64,000 bases of DNA. Source: Prevotellaceae bacterium HUN156. Its GTDB lineage: Bacteria > Bacteroidota > Bacteroidia > Bacteroidales > Bacteroidaceae. The stretch covers positions 124,001-188,000 of the forward strand of contig FPIT01000009.1 of assembly GCA_900119285.1 (NCBI GenBank), given 5' to 3'. Numbering within the stretch: position 1 is the stretch's first letter; each line of letters opens with the position of its first letter. A program made the translations under genes and the position numbers. Shown here in pieces: positions 45,160-52,393 of this stretch. Below the pieces are notes generated by a model. It was not told the origin of the DNA. It ran no database searches and was given only the letters and a program-made list of their open reading frames with translations.

Positions 45160-45193
45160 CTAGGAAGTCCTAGGATAACCTATGGTGTCTTAG
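45160..45193. repeat. 10-bp-phased CTAG repeat, locus 1
   Basis: CTAG at 45160 and 45170, then CTAT at 45180 and TTAG at 45190, occur at exactly 10-bp steps. It shares register and neighbouring bases (CTAGGAA) with 56030-56063. It overlaps the stop codon of the MaoC gene. Confidence 0.6.
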
Positions 45194-45654
45194 TTAAAAT
45201 AATAAAGGAATGCAGCGATACCTTCAAGGGCAGGTTTGCGCTGACCTTCAATCTCAATCTTAAACTTAATTTCTGCTTTGCAGATGCCACGCAGGTTCTG
45301 AATGCTATGCAGTGTAGTAACAAGACGTACACGGCTGCCAGTGATAACGGGCTGACCAAAGCGCATATCAGTCATACCGTAGTTTACCAACATCTTAATG
45401 TTATTTACTTCGATAATCTGATCCCACATATAGGGCAGCAGACTCAGTGTCAGATAACCATGAGCGATAGTTGACTTATAAGGACTCTCCTCCTTGGCAC
45501 GCTCTACATCTACATGAATCCACTGGTGGTCCAACGTAGCGTCAGCAAACAGATTGATACGATCCTGATCTACCAGCAGCCATTCAGAGGCTCCCAACTC
45601 TTCGCCCAAGTGAGCGGCAAACTCGTCGTACGAGTTAATAACTAATTTTTCCAT
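45190..45654 (-). CDS. MaoC-family (R)-specific enoyl-CoA hydratase/dehydratase-like protein
   Basis: A 154-residue single hot-dog-fold protein. The hydratase motif region DQDRINLFADATLDHQWIHVD (about 29-49) carries the conserved Asp and His of the active site, and IAHGYLTLSLLP (about 64-75) is the family's second block. It likely hydrates enoyl-CoA or acts on a related thioester in the cytoplasm. No polyhydroxyalkanoate genes are nearby. The -7 box on the minus strand is about 45682-45690. The substrate is not predictable. Confidence 0.88.
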   Translation of the reverse strand: MEKLVINSYDEFAAHLGEELGASEWLLVDQDRINLFADATLDHQWIHVDVERAKEESPYKSTIAHGYLTLSLLPYMWDQIIEVNNIKMLVNYGMTDMRFGQPVITGSRVRLVTTLHSIQNLRGICKAEIKFKIEIEGQRKPALEGIAAFLYYFN

Positions 45655-45757
45655 TGTTGTTCTTTTTTGGAATGTTTTTGCAAAGGTACGAAAAAATTGT
45701 GAATTATGGATTATGAATTATGAATTAAAATGATTACCTTTGCATCCGAAATCTTTG

Positions 45758-45829
45758 GCCCTGATAGTTAAATGGATATAACAAGGCTCTCCTAAAGCTT
45801 AGTTCCGAGTTCGATTCTCGGTCGGGGTA
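45758..45829 (+). tRNA. tRNA-Arg (CCT)
   Basis: The 72-nt cloverleaf has acceptor GCCCTGA/TCGGGGT (two G-U pairs), anticodon loop CTCCTAA (CCT, decodes AGG) and T arm CCGAG-TTCGATT-CTCGG; CCA is not encoded. The -7 box TACCTTTG (about 45735-45742) is directly upstream, after an ATTATGAATTATGAATTA low-complexity stretch. It is convergent with comF, whose stop is 8 bp away. Confidence 0.9.
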
Positions 45830-45836
45830 CTCCCTT

Positions 45837-46529
45837 TTAGCTTTTTGTAAAACTCAGTGTTAACACACTAATGCGGATGCCCTCTATGTTTTTGATGGCG
45901 TTGGCACAAGCTATGAGTGTGGCTCCTGTGGTGCATACGTCATCAATGAGCAATACATGCTTATTGCGCAGCAGATTGCCATCTCTGAGTTCAAAGGTCT
46001 CAGCCACATTTTCCTGACGTTGTTGTCGATTGAGGGCGGTTTGGCTTTTAGTGAAGTTTTTTCTGCATAATGCTTTGGTAATAACGGGCAGTAGGGTGAC
46101 TGCGCTAATGCCTCGCGCTATTTGTTCACTCTGATTGTAACCACGCTGTCGCATACGTTTGCGGGAAAGAGGTACAGGTACCAAAGCATCGATGCCGTCA
46201 AAGTATTTGGCTACAGCCATCTCGTTTGCCATCACTCGTCCGATATCTTCACCAATATCGGGACGATTGTTGTATTTCAGCTTGTAGATAAGACTTGCAG
46301 TCTCTGAATGCGATTCGTGATAGTAGAAGGCGGCGGCACGCTCTATCGGTGCTAAATGCCAAAAGAGCTGAGCCATCTTGCTATTATAGGGTGTGAGTTG
46401 ATAATTAGTGCGAGGCAGGTGGAGCAGACAGACGCTACAGATAGAATGCTCTGTAGGCATCAGGCGACGCCCACAAATAGCGCACTGGCGTGGTGAAATG
46501 AAATCAAGAAAACGAGACCACCAATTCAT
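45837..46529 (-). CDS. comF: ComF-family phosphoribosyltransferase-like protein
   Basis: The 230-residue protein has an N-terminal four-cysteine zinc site CAICGRR...CSVC (about 16-35), then a PRTase-like domain with LVPVPLSRKRMRQRGYNQSEQIA (about 115-137) and the PRPP loop VLLIDDVCTTGAT (about 190-202). ComF takes part in DNA uptake and transformation in other bacteria; here its role is inferred. It is the third gene of prmC-recX-comF, 10 bp after recX. Confidence 0.9.
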   Translation of the reverse strand: MNWWSRFLDFISPRQCAICGRRLMPTEHSICSVCLLHLPRTNYQLTPYNSKMAQLFWHLAPIERAAAFYYHESHSETASLIYKLKYNNRPDIGEDIGRVMANEMAVAKYFDGIDALVPVPLSRKRMRQRGYNQSEQIARGISAVTLLPVITKALCRKNFTKSQTALNRQQRQENVAETFELRDGNLLRNKHVLLIDDVCTTGATLIACANAIKNIEGIRISVLTLSFTKS

Positions 46530-46539
46530 TTCTTACTAG

Positions 46540-47016
46540 TTATTCGAGTCCTTCTATATCTTCTATATCTATGCACTGGCGAATAATATCAAAGGTAAAG
46601 CCACGGCCCAGTGCAAAGCGCATGAGCTTCTGGTTTAGCTGGTAATCATTGGCGGCTTTGGTGCTACGGCGCTTCTGCTTGAGCAGAGGGCGTAACACAC
46701 TGATGTATTCTTCATCATCAATCTCGTCGAGCACTTGCTGACGGATATCTTCATCAATGTGTTTCTGCCAGAGGGCCTGCTCTACCTTGCGACGGCCCCA
46801 CTTGTTATAGCGTACCTTATCCTTTACGAATGCACGGGCATAGCGCTCGTCGTCAACATAGCGTTCACTGACAAGGCGCTGCATCACGCGAGCTTGCGCC
46901 TCATCGTCAAGCTCCCAACGGCGCATTTTCTCTAACATCTCATACTGGCAGTGCTCCGCTTGTGCACAGAGGGCAGCCAGTGTCAGGTAGGCATCTTGTT
47001 CGCTCTTTTGTTTCAT
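46540..47016 (-). CDS. recX: RecX-family regulatory protein
   Basis: The 158-residue, highly charged, all-helical protein has RecX three-helix repeats: DEAQARVMQRLVSERYVDDERYARAFVKDKVRYNKWGRRKVEQAL contains the family signature Y-x-D-D-x-R-F/Y-A-x-x-F and the K-W-G-x-x-x-I-x-x-x-L block. It modulates RecA filaments. It overlaps prmC by 4 bp (ATGA), so it is translationally coupled. No recA gene is in the window. Confidence 0.88.
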   Translation of the reverse strand: MKQKSEQDAYLTLAALCAQAEHCQYEMLEKMRRWELDDEAQARVMQRLVSERYVDDERYARAFVKDKVRYNKWGRRKVEQALWQKHIDEDIRQQVLDEIDDEEYISVLRPLLKQKRRSTKAANDYQLNQKLMRFALGRGFTFDIIRQCIDIEDIEGLE

Positions 47017-47858
47017 CGTTGTGCGTTTATCATTCTTGGTTTGCCGAATTGGTCTTCCTTTATTTCGATGTCGTGGTACAACATCGTACTTAACATCTCT
47101 AGCATCTCGTTGGCATAGATGGGGTTGATTTCAAAGTAGAGTTCTCCACCGGGTTTCAATGCCGTCAGTCCGTATGCAGCAATGGTGCGATAAAACAATA
47201 GTGGGTCTTCGTCTGGAACAAAGAGAGCAGTATGCGGCTCATGCTCTAATACGTTCTGTTCCATCTGCTCGCGTTCCTTATTACATATATAAGGAGGGTT
47301 GCTGACGATGATATCGAACGTAGAGGCGAGAGGCGAGAGGCGAGTGGTGTGTGGCGAAAGAACGTCCACCTCTTGGAAGGTAACATCGGCATTCAATTGC
47401 TGGGCATTCTTCCGAGCTATCTCTAAGGCTGTAGATGAGATGTCCCAAGCCGTGACTTGCGCTTGAGGAATATCGAGCGCCAGTGTGATAGCAATACAGC
47501 CGCTACCTGTTCCGATGTCAAGAATATGACATGAAGAGGAGTGTTTCTTTTGTGTAATCCATTGGCATAACTCAGCTGTTTCTGGTCTTGGAATCAAGAC
47601 GCCTGGCTCTACATGGAATGTTCTATTGCAGAATGATGCTTCTCCCAATACATATTGCACGGGTTCCTGATGTAGTAGTCGTTCTGCAATTCCCTCCAGT
47701 TCTGCTTGGCTATTTGCTGATAATTGTGTATCTTTGCCGAGGTAAATGTCTGACAATGAAAGCCCGAAGCGTACCTCGTAGACCATCTGTGCGATAGCCT
47801 TTGCTTCGCCGTCGCCATAGATAGGTGCTAATTGGTGCCACAATTCATTGTAAGTCAT
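47013..47858 (-). CDS. prmC: Peptide chain release factor N5-glutamine methyltransferase
   Basis: Methylates the GGQ glutamine of release factors RF1/RF2 using SAM. 281 residues: helical N-terminal release-factor-binding domain, VLIPRPETAELCQW (near 90), SAM motif I ILDIGTGSGCIAITLAL (about 111-127), and catalytic IVSNPPYI (about 185-192). A heptanucleotide repeat is inserted in frame just before NPPY (47323-47343), encoding SPLASTF in a loop. It is the first gene of prmC-recX-comF and begins 5 nt after its -7 box, so the transcript is probably leaderless. Confidence 0.92.
   Translation of the reverse strand: MTYNELWHQLAPIYGDGEAKAIAQMVYEVRFGLSLSDIYLGKDTQLSANSQAELEGIAERLLHQEPVQYVLGEASFCNRTFHVEPGVLIPRPETAELCQWITQKKHSSSCHILDIGTGSGCIAITLALDIPQAQVTAWDISSTALEIARKNAQQLNADVTFQEVDVLSPHTTRLSPLASTFDIIVSNPPYICNKEREQMEQNVLEHEPHTALFVPDEDPLLFYRTIAAYGLTALKPGGELYFEINPIYANEMLEMLSTMLYHDIEIKEDQFGKPRMINAQR
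47323..47343. repeat. In-frame heptanucleotide repeat in prmC
   Basis: Three perfect copies of GAGGCGA in tandem (21 bp = 7 codons) keep the prmC frame. They encode part of RLSPLAST between the SAM-binding core and the NPPY motif. Confidence 0.75.
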
Positions 47859-47863
47859 GACTG

Positions 47864-47871
47864 CAAAGGTA
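47864..47871 (-). promoter_or_regulatory. Promoter abutting the prmC start codon
   Basis: TACCTTTG on the minus strand ends 5 nt before the ATG at 47858. As with 12467-12498, the expected transcription start falls at the start codon, implying a leaderless mRNA. Confidence 0.55.
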
Positions 47872-47913
47872 GTGAAAATAGTTGAAAATTGGAAATTGAA
47901 AGTTGAAAATTAT

Positions 47914-48840
47914 ATGAGCGAAGACGAAATATATATGCAACGCTGCTTGCAACTTGCTGCCAACGGCATACAAGGTGCAAGACCTAATCCAATGGTAGGA
48001 GCAGTGATAGTTGCTAATAATCGTACTATCGGTGAAGGTTATCATGTGCGCTGTGGACAGGGACATGCAGAGGTTAATGCCTTTGCTTCCGTGAAGCCAG
48101 AAGATGAAGCATTGCTGAAAGATGCCACCATCTATGTTAGTTTGGAGCCTTGTTCCCACTATGGCAAGACTCCGCCATGTGCCGACCTTATTATAAAGAA
48201 AGGTGTAAAGCGTGTGGTTGTTGGATGCATTGATCCTTTTGCTGAAGTGCAAGGTAGGGGAGTCGAGAAGATTCGACAGACTGGCATTGAGGTTACGGTA
48301 GGTGTGCTTGAAAAGGAATGCCAGTGGTTGAACCGCCGTTTCTTTACTTATCATTCTAAGCATCGTCCGTATATCATCCTGAAGTGGGCACAGACAGCTA
48401 ACGGTTTTATTGATAATCAGGGTAAAGCACTGCAGATATCTAATGAACAGACACAGATGTTGTCTCATCAGCTTCGAGCAGAAGAAGATGCAATCCTTGT
48501 AGGACATACTACTGAGTCTAGAGAACATCCGCAACTGACTGTGCGCCATTGGGTCGGTCCTAATCCTAAACGTGTAGTGCTGACGCATCAGCGCCCTCTG
48601 CAGCAACTGATAGATGATCTTTATCAGCAAGGTATACAATCACTCATCGTGGAAGGCGGTCGCCAAACGCATGAGTCATTTATAGAGGCTGGTCTTTGGG
48701 ATGAGATAAGAGTGGAGACTGGTGCGATGACTGTTAGCGAAGGTACACTTGCTCCACAGTTGCCAACGAACGTAAGCCTTCTTTCGTCAGAAGTCTATGG
48801 TGACAATAATATAAAGAGGTATATCAAAGCCCTTGAATAA
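47914..48840 (+). CDS. ribD: Bifunctional riboflavin deaminase/reductase RibD (compact)
   Basis: Carries out the second and third steps of riboflavin synthesis. 308 residues. The deaminase domain (1-about 145) has zinc motifs HAEVNAF (about 51-57) and PCSHYGKTPPCADLI (near 80). The reductase domain begins at RPYIILKWAQTANGFIDNQ and has ILVGHTT, then LIVEGGRQTHESFI. The reductase part is shorter than usual: about 30 residues normally found between RVVLTHQRPL and the VEGG block appear to be missing. The start at 47914 follows an AAATTGAAAGTTGAAAATT low-complexity stretch. It is divergent from prmC. Confidence 0.9.
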   Translation: MSEDEIYMQRCLQLAANGIQGARPNPMVGAVIVANNRTIGEGYHVRCGQGHAEVNAFASVKPEDEALLKDATIYVSLEPCSHYGKTPPCADLIIKKGVKRVVVGCIDPFAEVQGRGVEKIRQTGIEVTVGVLEKECQWLNRRFFTYHSKHRPYIILKWAQTANGFIDNQGKALQISNEQTQMLSHQLRAEEDAILVGHTTESREHPQLTVRHWVGPNPKRVVLTHQRPLQQLIDDLYQQGIQSLIVEGGRQTHESFIEAGLWDEIRVETGAMTVSEGTLAPQLPTNVSLLSSEVYGDNNIKRYIKALE

Positions 48841-48841
48841 A

Positions 48842-48876
48842 AAACATTCCCTTCTATTCAGAGGGGAATGTTTCTT
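48842..48876. terminator. Bidirectional terminator between ribD and rnhA
   Basis: The stem AAACATTCCC/GGGAATGTTT lies between the convergent ribD and rnhA stops and has T tracts on both strands. Confidence 0.8.
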
Positions 48877-49335
48877 TTATTTTCTTCCAAAATCTGCAGG
48901 TACTTCGCCCCACTTGGATGTCTCCCACTTAATGATGGGATTGCGCCAAGTATGTGTTTGTAGCCAGCGTTCAGCGCGAAGTATAATCTGATAGAGTGGT
49001 TCCGTTTCAGGAGTGCGCTCTAATTTTGTCTTGCACTTACGCTTCTGTACCCACAGAATAGCATTATATGAATCGCTGTAGATAATCTTATCGTGCAATC
49101 CTTTTTGTTGCATCAATGCTAATGCATGCACGATAGCCAAGAACTCTCCGATATTATTGGTACCCTTCATCGGACCGAAGTGGAACACGCGATAACCTGT
49201 TTGCAGGTCAATAGCCTGATACTCCATTGGTCCAGGATTGCCAGAGCAAGCTGCATCCACGGCCCATGCATCTGCCTTCACCTCAAGAGGCAAAGGCAAT
49301 ACGGTGTCGTTTCTATAGTCGGGAGGGTTCTGCAT
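48877..49335 (-). CDS. Ribonuclease H-like protein (RNase HI family)
   Basis: 152 residues with the RNase H fold: WAVDAACSGNPGPMEYQAI (about 24-42) gives the first Asp, KGTNNIGEFLAIVHAL (about 57-72) the Glu, IIYSDSYNA (about 85-93) the second Asp, and PADFGRK at the end the fourth acidic residue. It would degrade RNA in RNA:DNA hybrids. Its ATG overlaps the argS stop codon (ATGTAATG), so it is translationally coupled to argS. Confidence 0.85.
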   Translation of the reverse strand: MQNPPDYRNDTVLPLPLEVKADAWAVDAACSGNPGPMEYQAIDLQTGYRVFHFGPMKGTNNIGEFLAIVHALALMQQKGLHDKIIYSDSYNAILWVQKRKCKTKLERTPETEPLYQIILRAERWLQTHTWRNPIIKWETSKWGEVPADFGRK

Positions 49336-51113
49336 TACATTCTCTCAGGAACTTCGATACCCAGCAGTGCCATACCATTCTTGATAATCTTCGCTACGTT
49401 CTTAGCGATAACCAAGCGGACAGCCTTCTTCTGCTCGTCTTCCTCGTTAAGGATAGAGTAGTCGTGATAGAACTGGTTGAACACCTTCGTCAATTCGTAG
49501 CAGTAGTTGGCAATACCAGAAGGACTGTAATCCTTACCAGCCTGCTCAACAGCAGCACCATATTCACTCATCTTCTGGATAAGCTCTACTTCCTTGTCAG
49601 AAAGACTAGATGTACTAGAAAAACTAGAAATACTAGGTGCCTTGCGTAGGATGCTGCGAATACGAGCATGAGTGTACTGGATGAAAGGACCTGTGTTACC
49701 GTTGAAGTCGATACTCTCTTCGGGGTTGAACAGCATATTCTTGCGGGCATCAACCTTCAAGATGAAGTACTTCAGAGCACCCATACCTACGATGCGGGCA
49801 ATCTCCTGCTTCTCTTCCTCAGTCATATCGGCATTCTTGCCAGCTTCGTCACTGACACGACGAGCGTCTTCAACCATCAGCTGCATCAGGTCGTCGGCAT
49901 CAACAACAGTACCTTCGCGGCTCTTCATCTTACCGTTAGGCAGTTCTACCATACCGTAAGAGAAGTGAACGAGCTCCTTACCCCACTTGAATCCGAGGCG
50001 GTCGAGTAGGATCGAGAGTACCTGGAAGTGGTAGTTCTGTTCGTTACCTACTACGTAGATCATCTTATCGATGGGGTAGTCCTGGAAACGCATCTCGGCA
50101 GTACCGATGTCCTGTGTCATATATACAGAGGTACCATCGCTACGCAGCAAGAGCTTCTGGTCCAAACCTTCGTTGGTCAGGTCTGCCCATACCGAGTTGT
50201 CCTCGTGGCGCTCGAAGAGACCTTTGGCAAGTCCTTCTTCTACCTTAGCCTTACCTTTGAGGTAGGTCTGTGATTCGTAGTATATCTTATCGAAACCTAC
50301 ACCCATCTTCTTGTAGGTCTCGTCAAAACCGGCATATACCCAGTTGTTCATCTTTTCCCACAATGCACGTACCTCGGGATCGTTGTTCTCCCACTTTACG
50401 AGCATATCGTGAGCCTCCTTGATAAGTGGAGCTTCCTGCTTGGCTTTCTCCTCGTCCATGCCCTGAGCCACGAGTTCTTTTACCTCCTCGCGGTAGTGCT
50501 TGTCGAAAGCTACATAGTAGTCGCCAATGAGGTGGTCACCCTTCTTACCAGAGGTTTCGGGAGTCTCGCCATTGCCATATTTCAGCCATGCAAGCATAGA
50601 CTTACAGATATGGATACCACGGTCGTTCACAATGTTGGTCTTTACCACCTTGTTGCCGTTGGCTTGCATAATCTGAGCCAGCGACCAACCCAGCAGGTTG
50701 TTGCGTACGTGACCGAGGTGAAGGGGCTTGTTAGTGTTAGGTGAAGAGTACTCAATCATGACGAGGGGAGAATCCTCGCCTACAGCTTTTTCGCCATAGT
50801 GGTCTTCCTTGTCAATGTCTGCCAGCAGGTTGAGCCATGCAGCATCGGCGATGCTCAGGTTCAAGAAGCCTTTAACAACATTGAATTTGCTGATAGCTTC
50901 GCAGTTATCAACTAGATATTGTCCCAACTCCTGGGCGGTCTGCTCAGGACTCTTGCGGGCCATCTTTACAAATGGGAATACCACGAGGGTCAGATTACCC
51001 TCAAATTCACTGCGTGTCTTCTGCAGTTGCACCATCTTCTCAGGCACCTCTTGTCCATAGAGTGCCTTTACGGCAGCAATGGCTGCTGACTGTATCTGTT
51101 CTTCTATCTTCAT
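49335..51113 (-). CDS. argS: Arginyl-tRNA synthetase
   Basis: 592 residues. The class I HIGH motif is HLGH in NTNKPLHLGHVRNN (near 130), and the KMSKS-equivalent is GKMKSREG (near 355). A DALR anticodon-binding domain closes the protein (NYCYELTKVFNQFYHDYSIL). The start is set at 51113 (MKIEEQIQ) because a -7 box TACCTTTG sits at about 51136-51143 on the minus strand; a longer frame would begin inside the promoter. A four-unit 9-bp repeat at 49605-49640 encodes a serine-rich loop (SISSFSSTSSL) between the catalytic and DALR domains. Confidence 0.95.
   Translation of the reverse strand: MKIEEQIQSAAIAAVKALYGQEVPEKMVQLQKTRSEFEGNLTLVVFPFVKMARKSPEQTAQELGQYLVDNCEAISKFNVVKGFLNLSIADAAWLNLLADIDKEDHYGEKAVGEDSPLVMIEYSSPNTNKPLHLGHVRNNLLGWSLAQIMQANGNKVVKTNIVNDRGIHICKSMLAWLKYGNGETPETSGKKGDHLIGDYYVAFDKHYREEVKELVAQGMDEEKAKQEAPLIKEAHDMLVKWENNDPEVRALWEKMNNWVYAGFDETYKKMGVGFDKIYYESQTYLKGKAKVEEGLAKGLFERHEDNSVWADLTNEGLDQKLLLRSDGTSVYMTQDIGTAEMRFQDYPIDKMIYVVGNEQNYHFQVLSILLDRLGFKWGKELVHFSYGMVELPNGKMKSREGTVVDADDLMQLMVEDARRVSDEAGKNADMTEEEKQEIARIVGMGALKYFILKVDARKNMLFNPEESIDFNGNTGPFIQYTHARIRSILRKAPSISSFSSTSSLSDKEVELIQKMSEYGAAVEQAGKDYSPSGIANYCYELTKVFNQFYHDYSILNEEDEQKKAVRLVIAKNVAKIIKNGMALLGIEVPERM
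49605..49640. repeat. In-frame 9-bp CTAG repeat inside argS
   Basis: Four 9-bp units beginning ACTAG start at 49605, 49614, 49623 and 49632. The period is three codons, so the argS frame is kept. It resembles the 10-bp-phased intergenic CTAG arrays at 45160 and 56030. Confidence 0.7.
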
Positions 51114-51189
51114 ACTCTTAACGTTAAGCAGGTGCAAAGGTACAAAAAAACGTGAGAAGAGCCAAATTTATTTGGATATTTCCGAGATG

Positions 51190-51816
51190 CTAAGTACCTT
51201 TGATGTCGTAGGTTTGGTAAATCAAGTAGTAGCCATCGGCACAAAATGAGATGCTATCGCCAAGTGCTTCGTTCAATGTTCCTTGCCACCACTCTTGGAA
51301 GTTGTAGGTATTCCAGCGAAGCCCTTCTGCAGTTAGCTGATTGCAACCGAAGTTGAAGATGCTTACCTGTTGTCCTTTGGTTGAGGGGATAGTCTGATTG
51401 CCATGCGCAGGAGTAAAGAATCCGTGGTCGGTAAACATGGTGCCTTCAACACCCATTTCGCGATAGTAGCGCATGAGTAGGGAAATGTTGCCTAAGGTAT
51501 GGTCTTCGCGTAATCCTGTACTTCCGAGATAAGCAATACGCTTCCATCCTTTCTCTACACAGTAGCGTGTAGCTTTTGTCTGGTCATTATCGTCCTGCTC
51601 GTCTATCTGGATAAGACGATTGCGATACTCAGAAGGTACACTGTCACCATCGCCAATGATAACAGCTTTCCCGATTTTCTCCGATGATTGGAAGGATGCA
51701 ATGGCACCATCGCAAACTACGAGATGCTCTGCTTGGTGGAGAATTTCTAAAGGTACGGCATGCCGAGGAAACTGACCATTGGCAACGATGACGGTGTCAA
51801 ACTTCTTAGTAATCAT
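51190..51816 (-). CDS. Thiamine pyrophosphokinase
   Basis: Converts thiamine plus ATP to thiamine diphosphate. 208 residues with the TPK catalytic domain (IIGDGDSVPSEY, about 52-63; DEQDDNDQTKATRY, near 72-85) and the C-terminal thiamine-binding part (VSIFNFGCNQLTAEGLRWN, near 150). It is the third gene of the thiamine operon, overlapping pnuT by 11 bp, downstream of a TPP riboswitch. This fits salvage of imported thiamine. A clear terminator was not identified. Confidence 0.9.
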   Translation of the reverse strand: MITKKFDTVIVANGQFPRHAVPLEILHQAEHLVVCDGAIASFQSSEKIGKAVIIGDGDSVPSEYRNRLIQIDEQDDNDQTKATRYCVEKGWKRIAYLGSTGLREDHTLGNISLLMRYYREMGVEGTMFTDHGFFTPAHGNQTIPSTKGQQVSIFNFGCNQLTAEGLRWNTYNFQEWWQGTLNEALGDSISFCADGYYLIYQTYDIKGT

Positions 51817-52390
51817 ATCTCATCTTTTTAGCCATGCCGCGCCACTTATAGTAGCCAGCAATGGCGATAACAACATATAAACCATAGAGTAGTGCCTTGA
51901 AAGGAATGCCTTTCTGTATGTAGAGTAGGGTGCATACGGCATCTACAATCATCCAGAAGAGCCACTGCTCTACATATTTCCTGGCGAGTGCCCACAGACC
52001 AACAAATGATAGGGCGTTGGTGAAAGCATCAAGTACGGGAACTGTAGAGTCTGTCCACTTGATGAGCACATAATAGGTTGCTCCCCACGCCACAAGGAAG
52101 AAGAGTACGGTGGGCATATACTGGCGACGAGGCATATAGACGATGGGTAGAGGCTCCTTCTTCTTGCGTGTCTTCTTAAACTTCCAGAAGAAAAGGCCAT
52201 AGAAGGCGGCGAGGGTATAGTAGCATGCCATACCCGCATCACCATATAGTCCGTGATTCCAATAGAGCACGGCATCCAGTGCGGGCATGATGATACCCAC
52301 TATCCATAGTGCTATATGAGCACGATACTCGAGCCAGATATATATCAAGCCGAGTATCGTGGTGATGATGTCAAGCCAGTCGAACGTCAT
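51806..52390 (-). CDS. pnuT: PnuC-family transporter, probably thiamine (PnuT)
   Basis: 194 residues with about seven membrane helices. The PnuC-type W-x-x-W motif appears as QWLFWMIVDAVCTLLYI (about 140-156), with WNHGLYGDAGMACYY near the N-terminus. PnuC proteins facilitate vitamin uptake driven by phosphorylation. Between a TPP-controlled TonB receptor and a thiamine pyrophosphokinase, thiamine rather than nicotinamide riboside is the likely substrate. It is 3 bp after the receptor gene and overlaps the kinase by 11 bp. Confidence 0.88.
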   Translation of the reverse strand: MTFDWLDIITTILGLIYIWLEYRAHIALWIVGIIMPALDAVLYWNHGLYGDAGMACYYTLAAFYGLFFWKFKKTRKKKEPLPIVYMPRRQYMPTVLFFLVAWGATYYVLIKWTDSTVPVLDAFTNALSFVGLWALARKYVEQWLFWMIVDAVCTLLYIQKGIPFKALLYGLYVVIAIAGYYKWRGMAKKMRYDY

Positions 52391-52393
52391 TGT

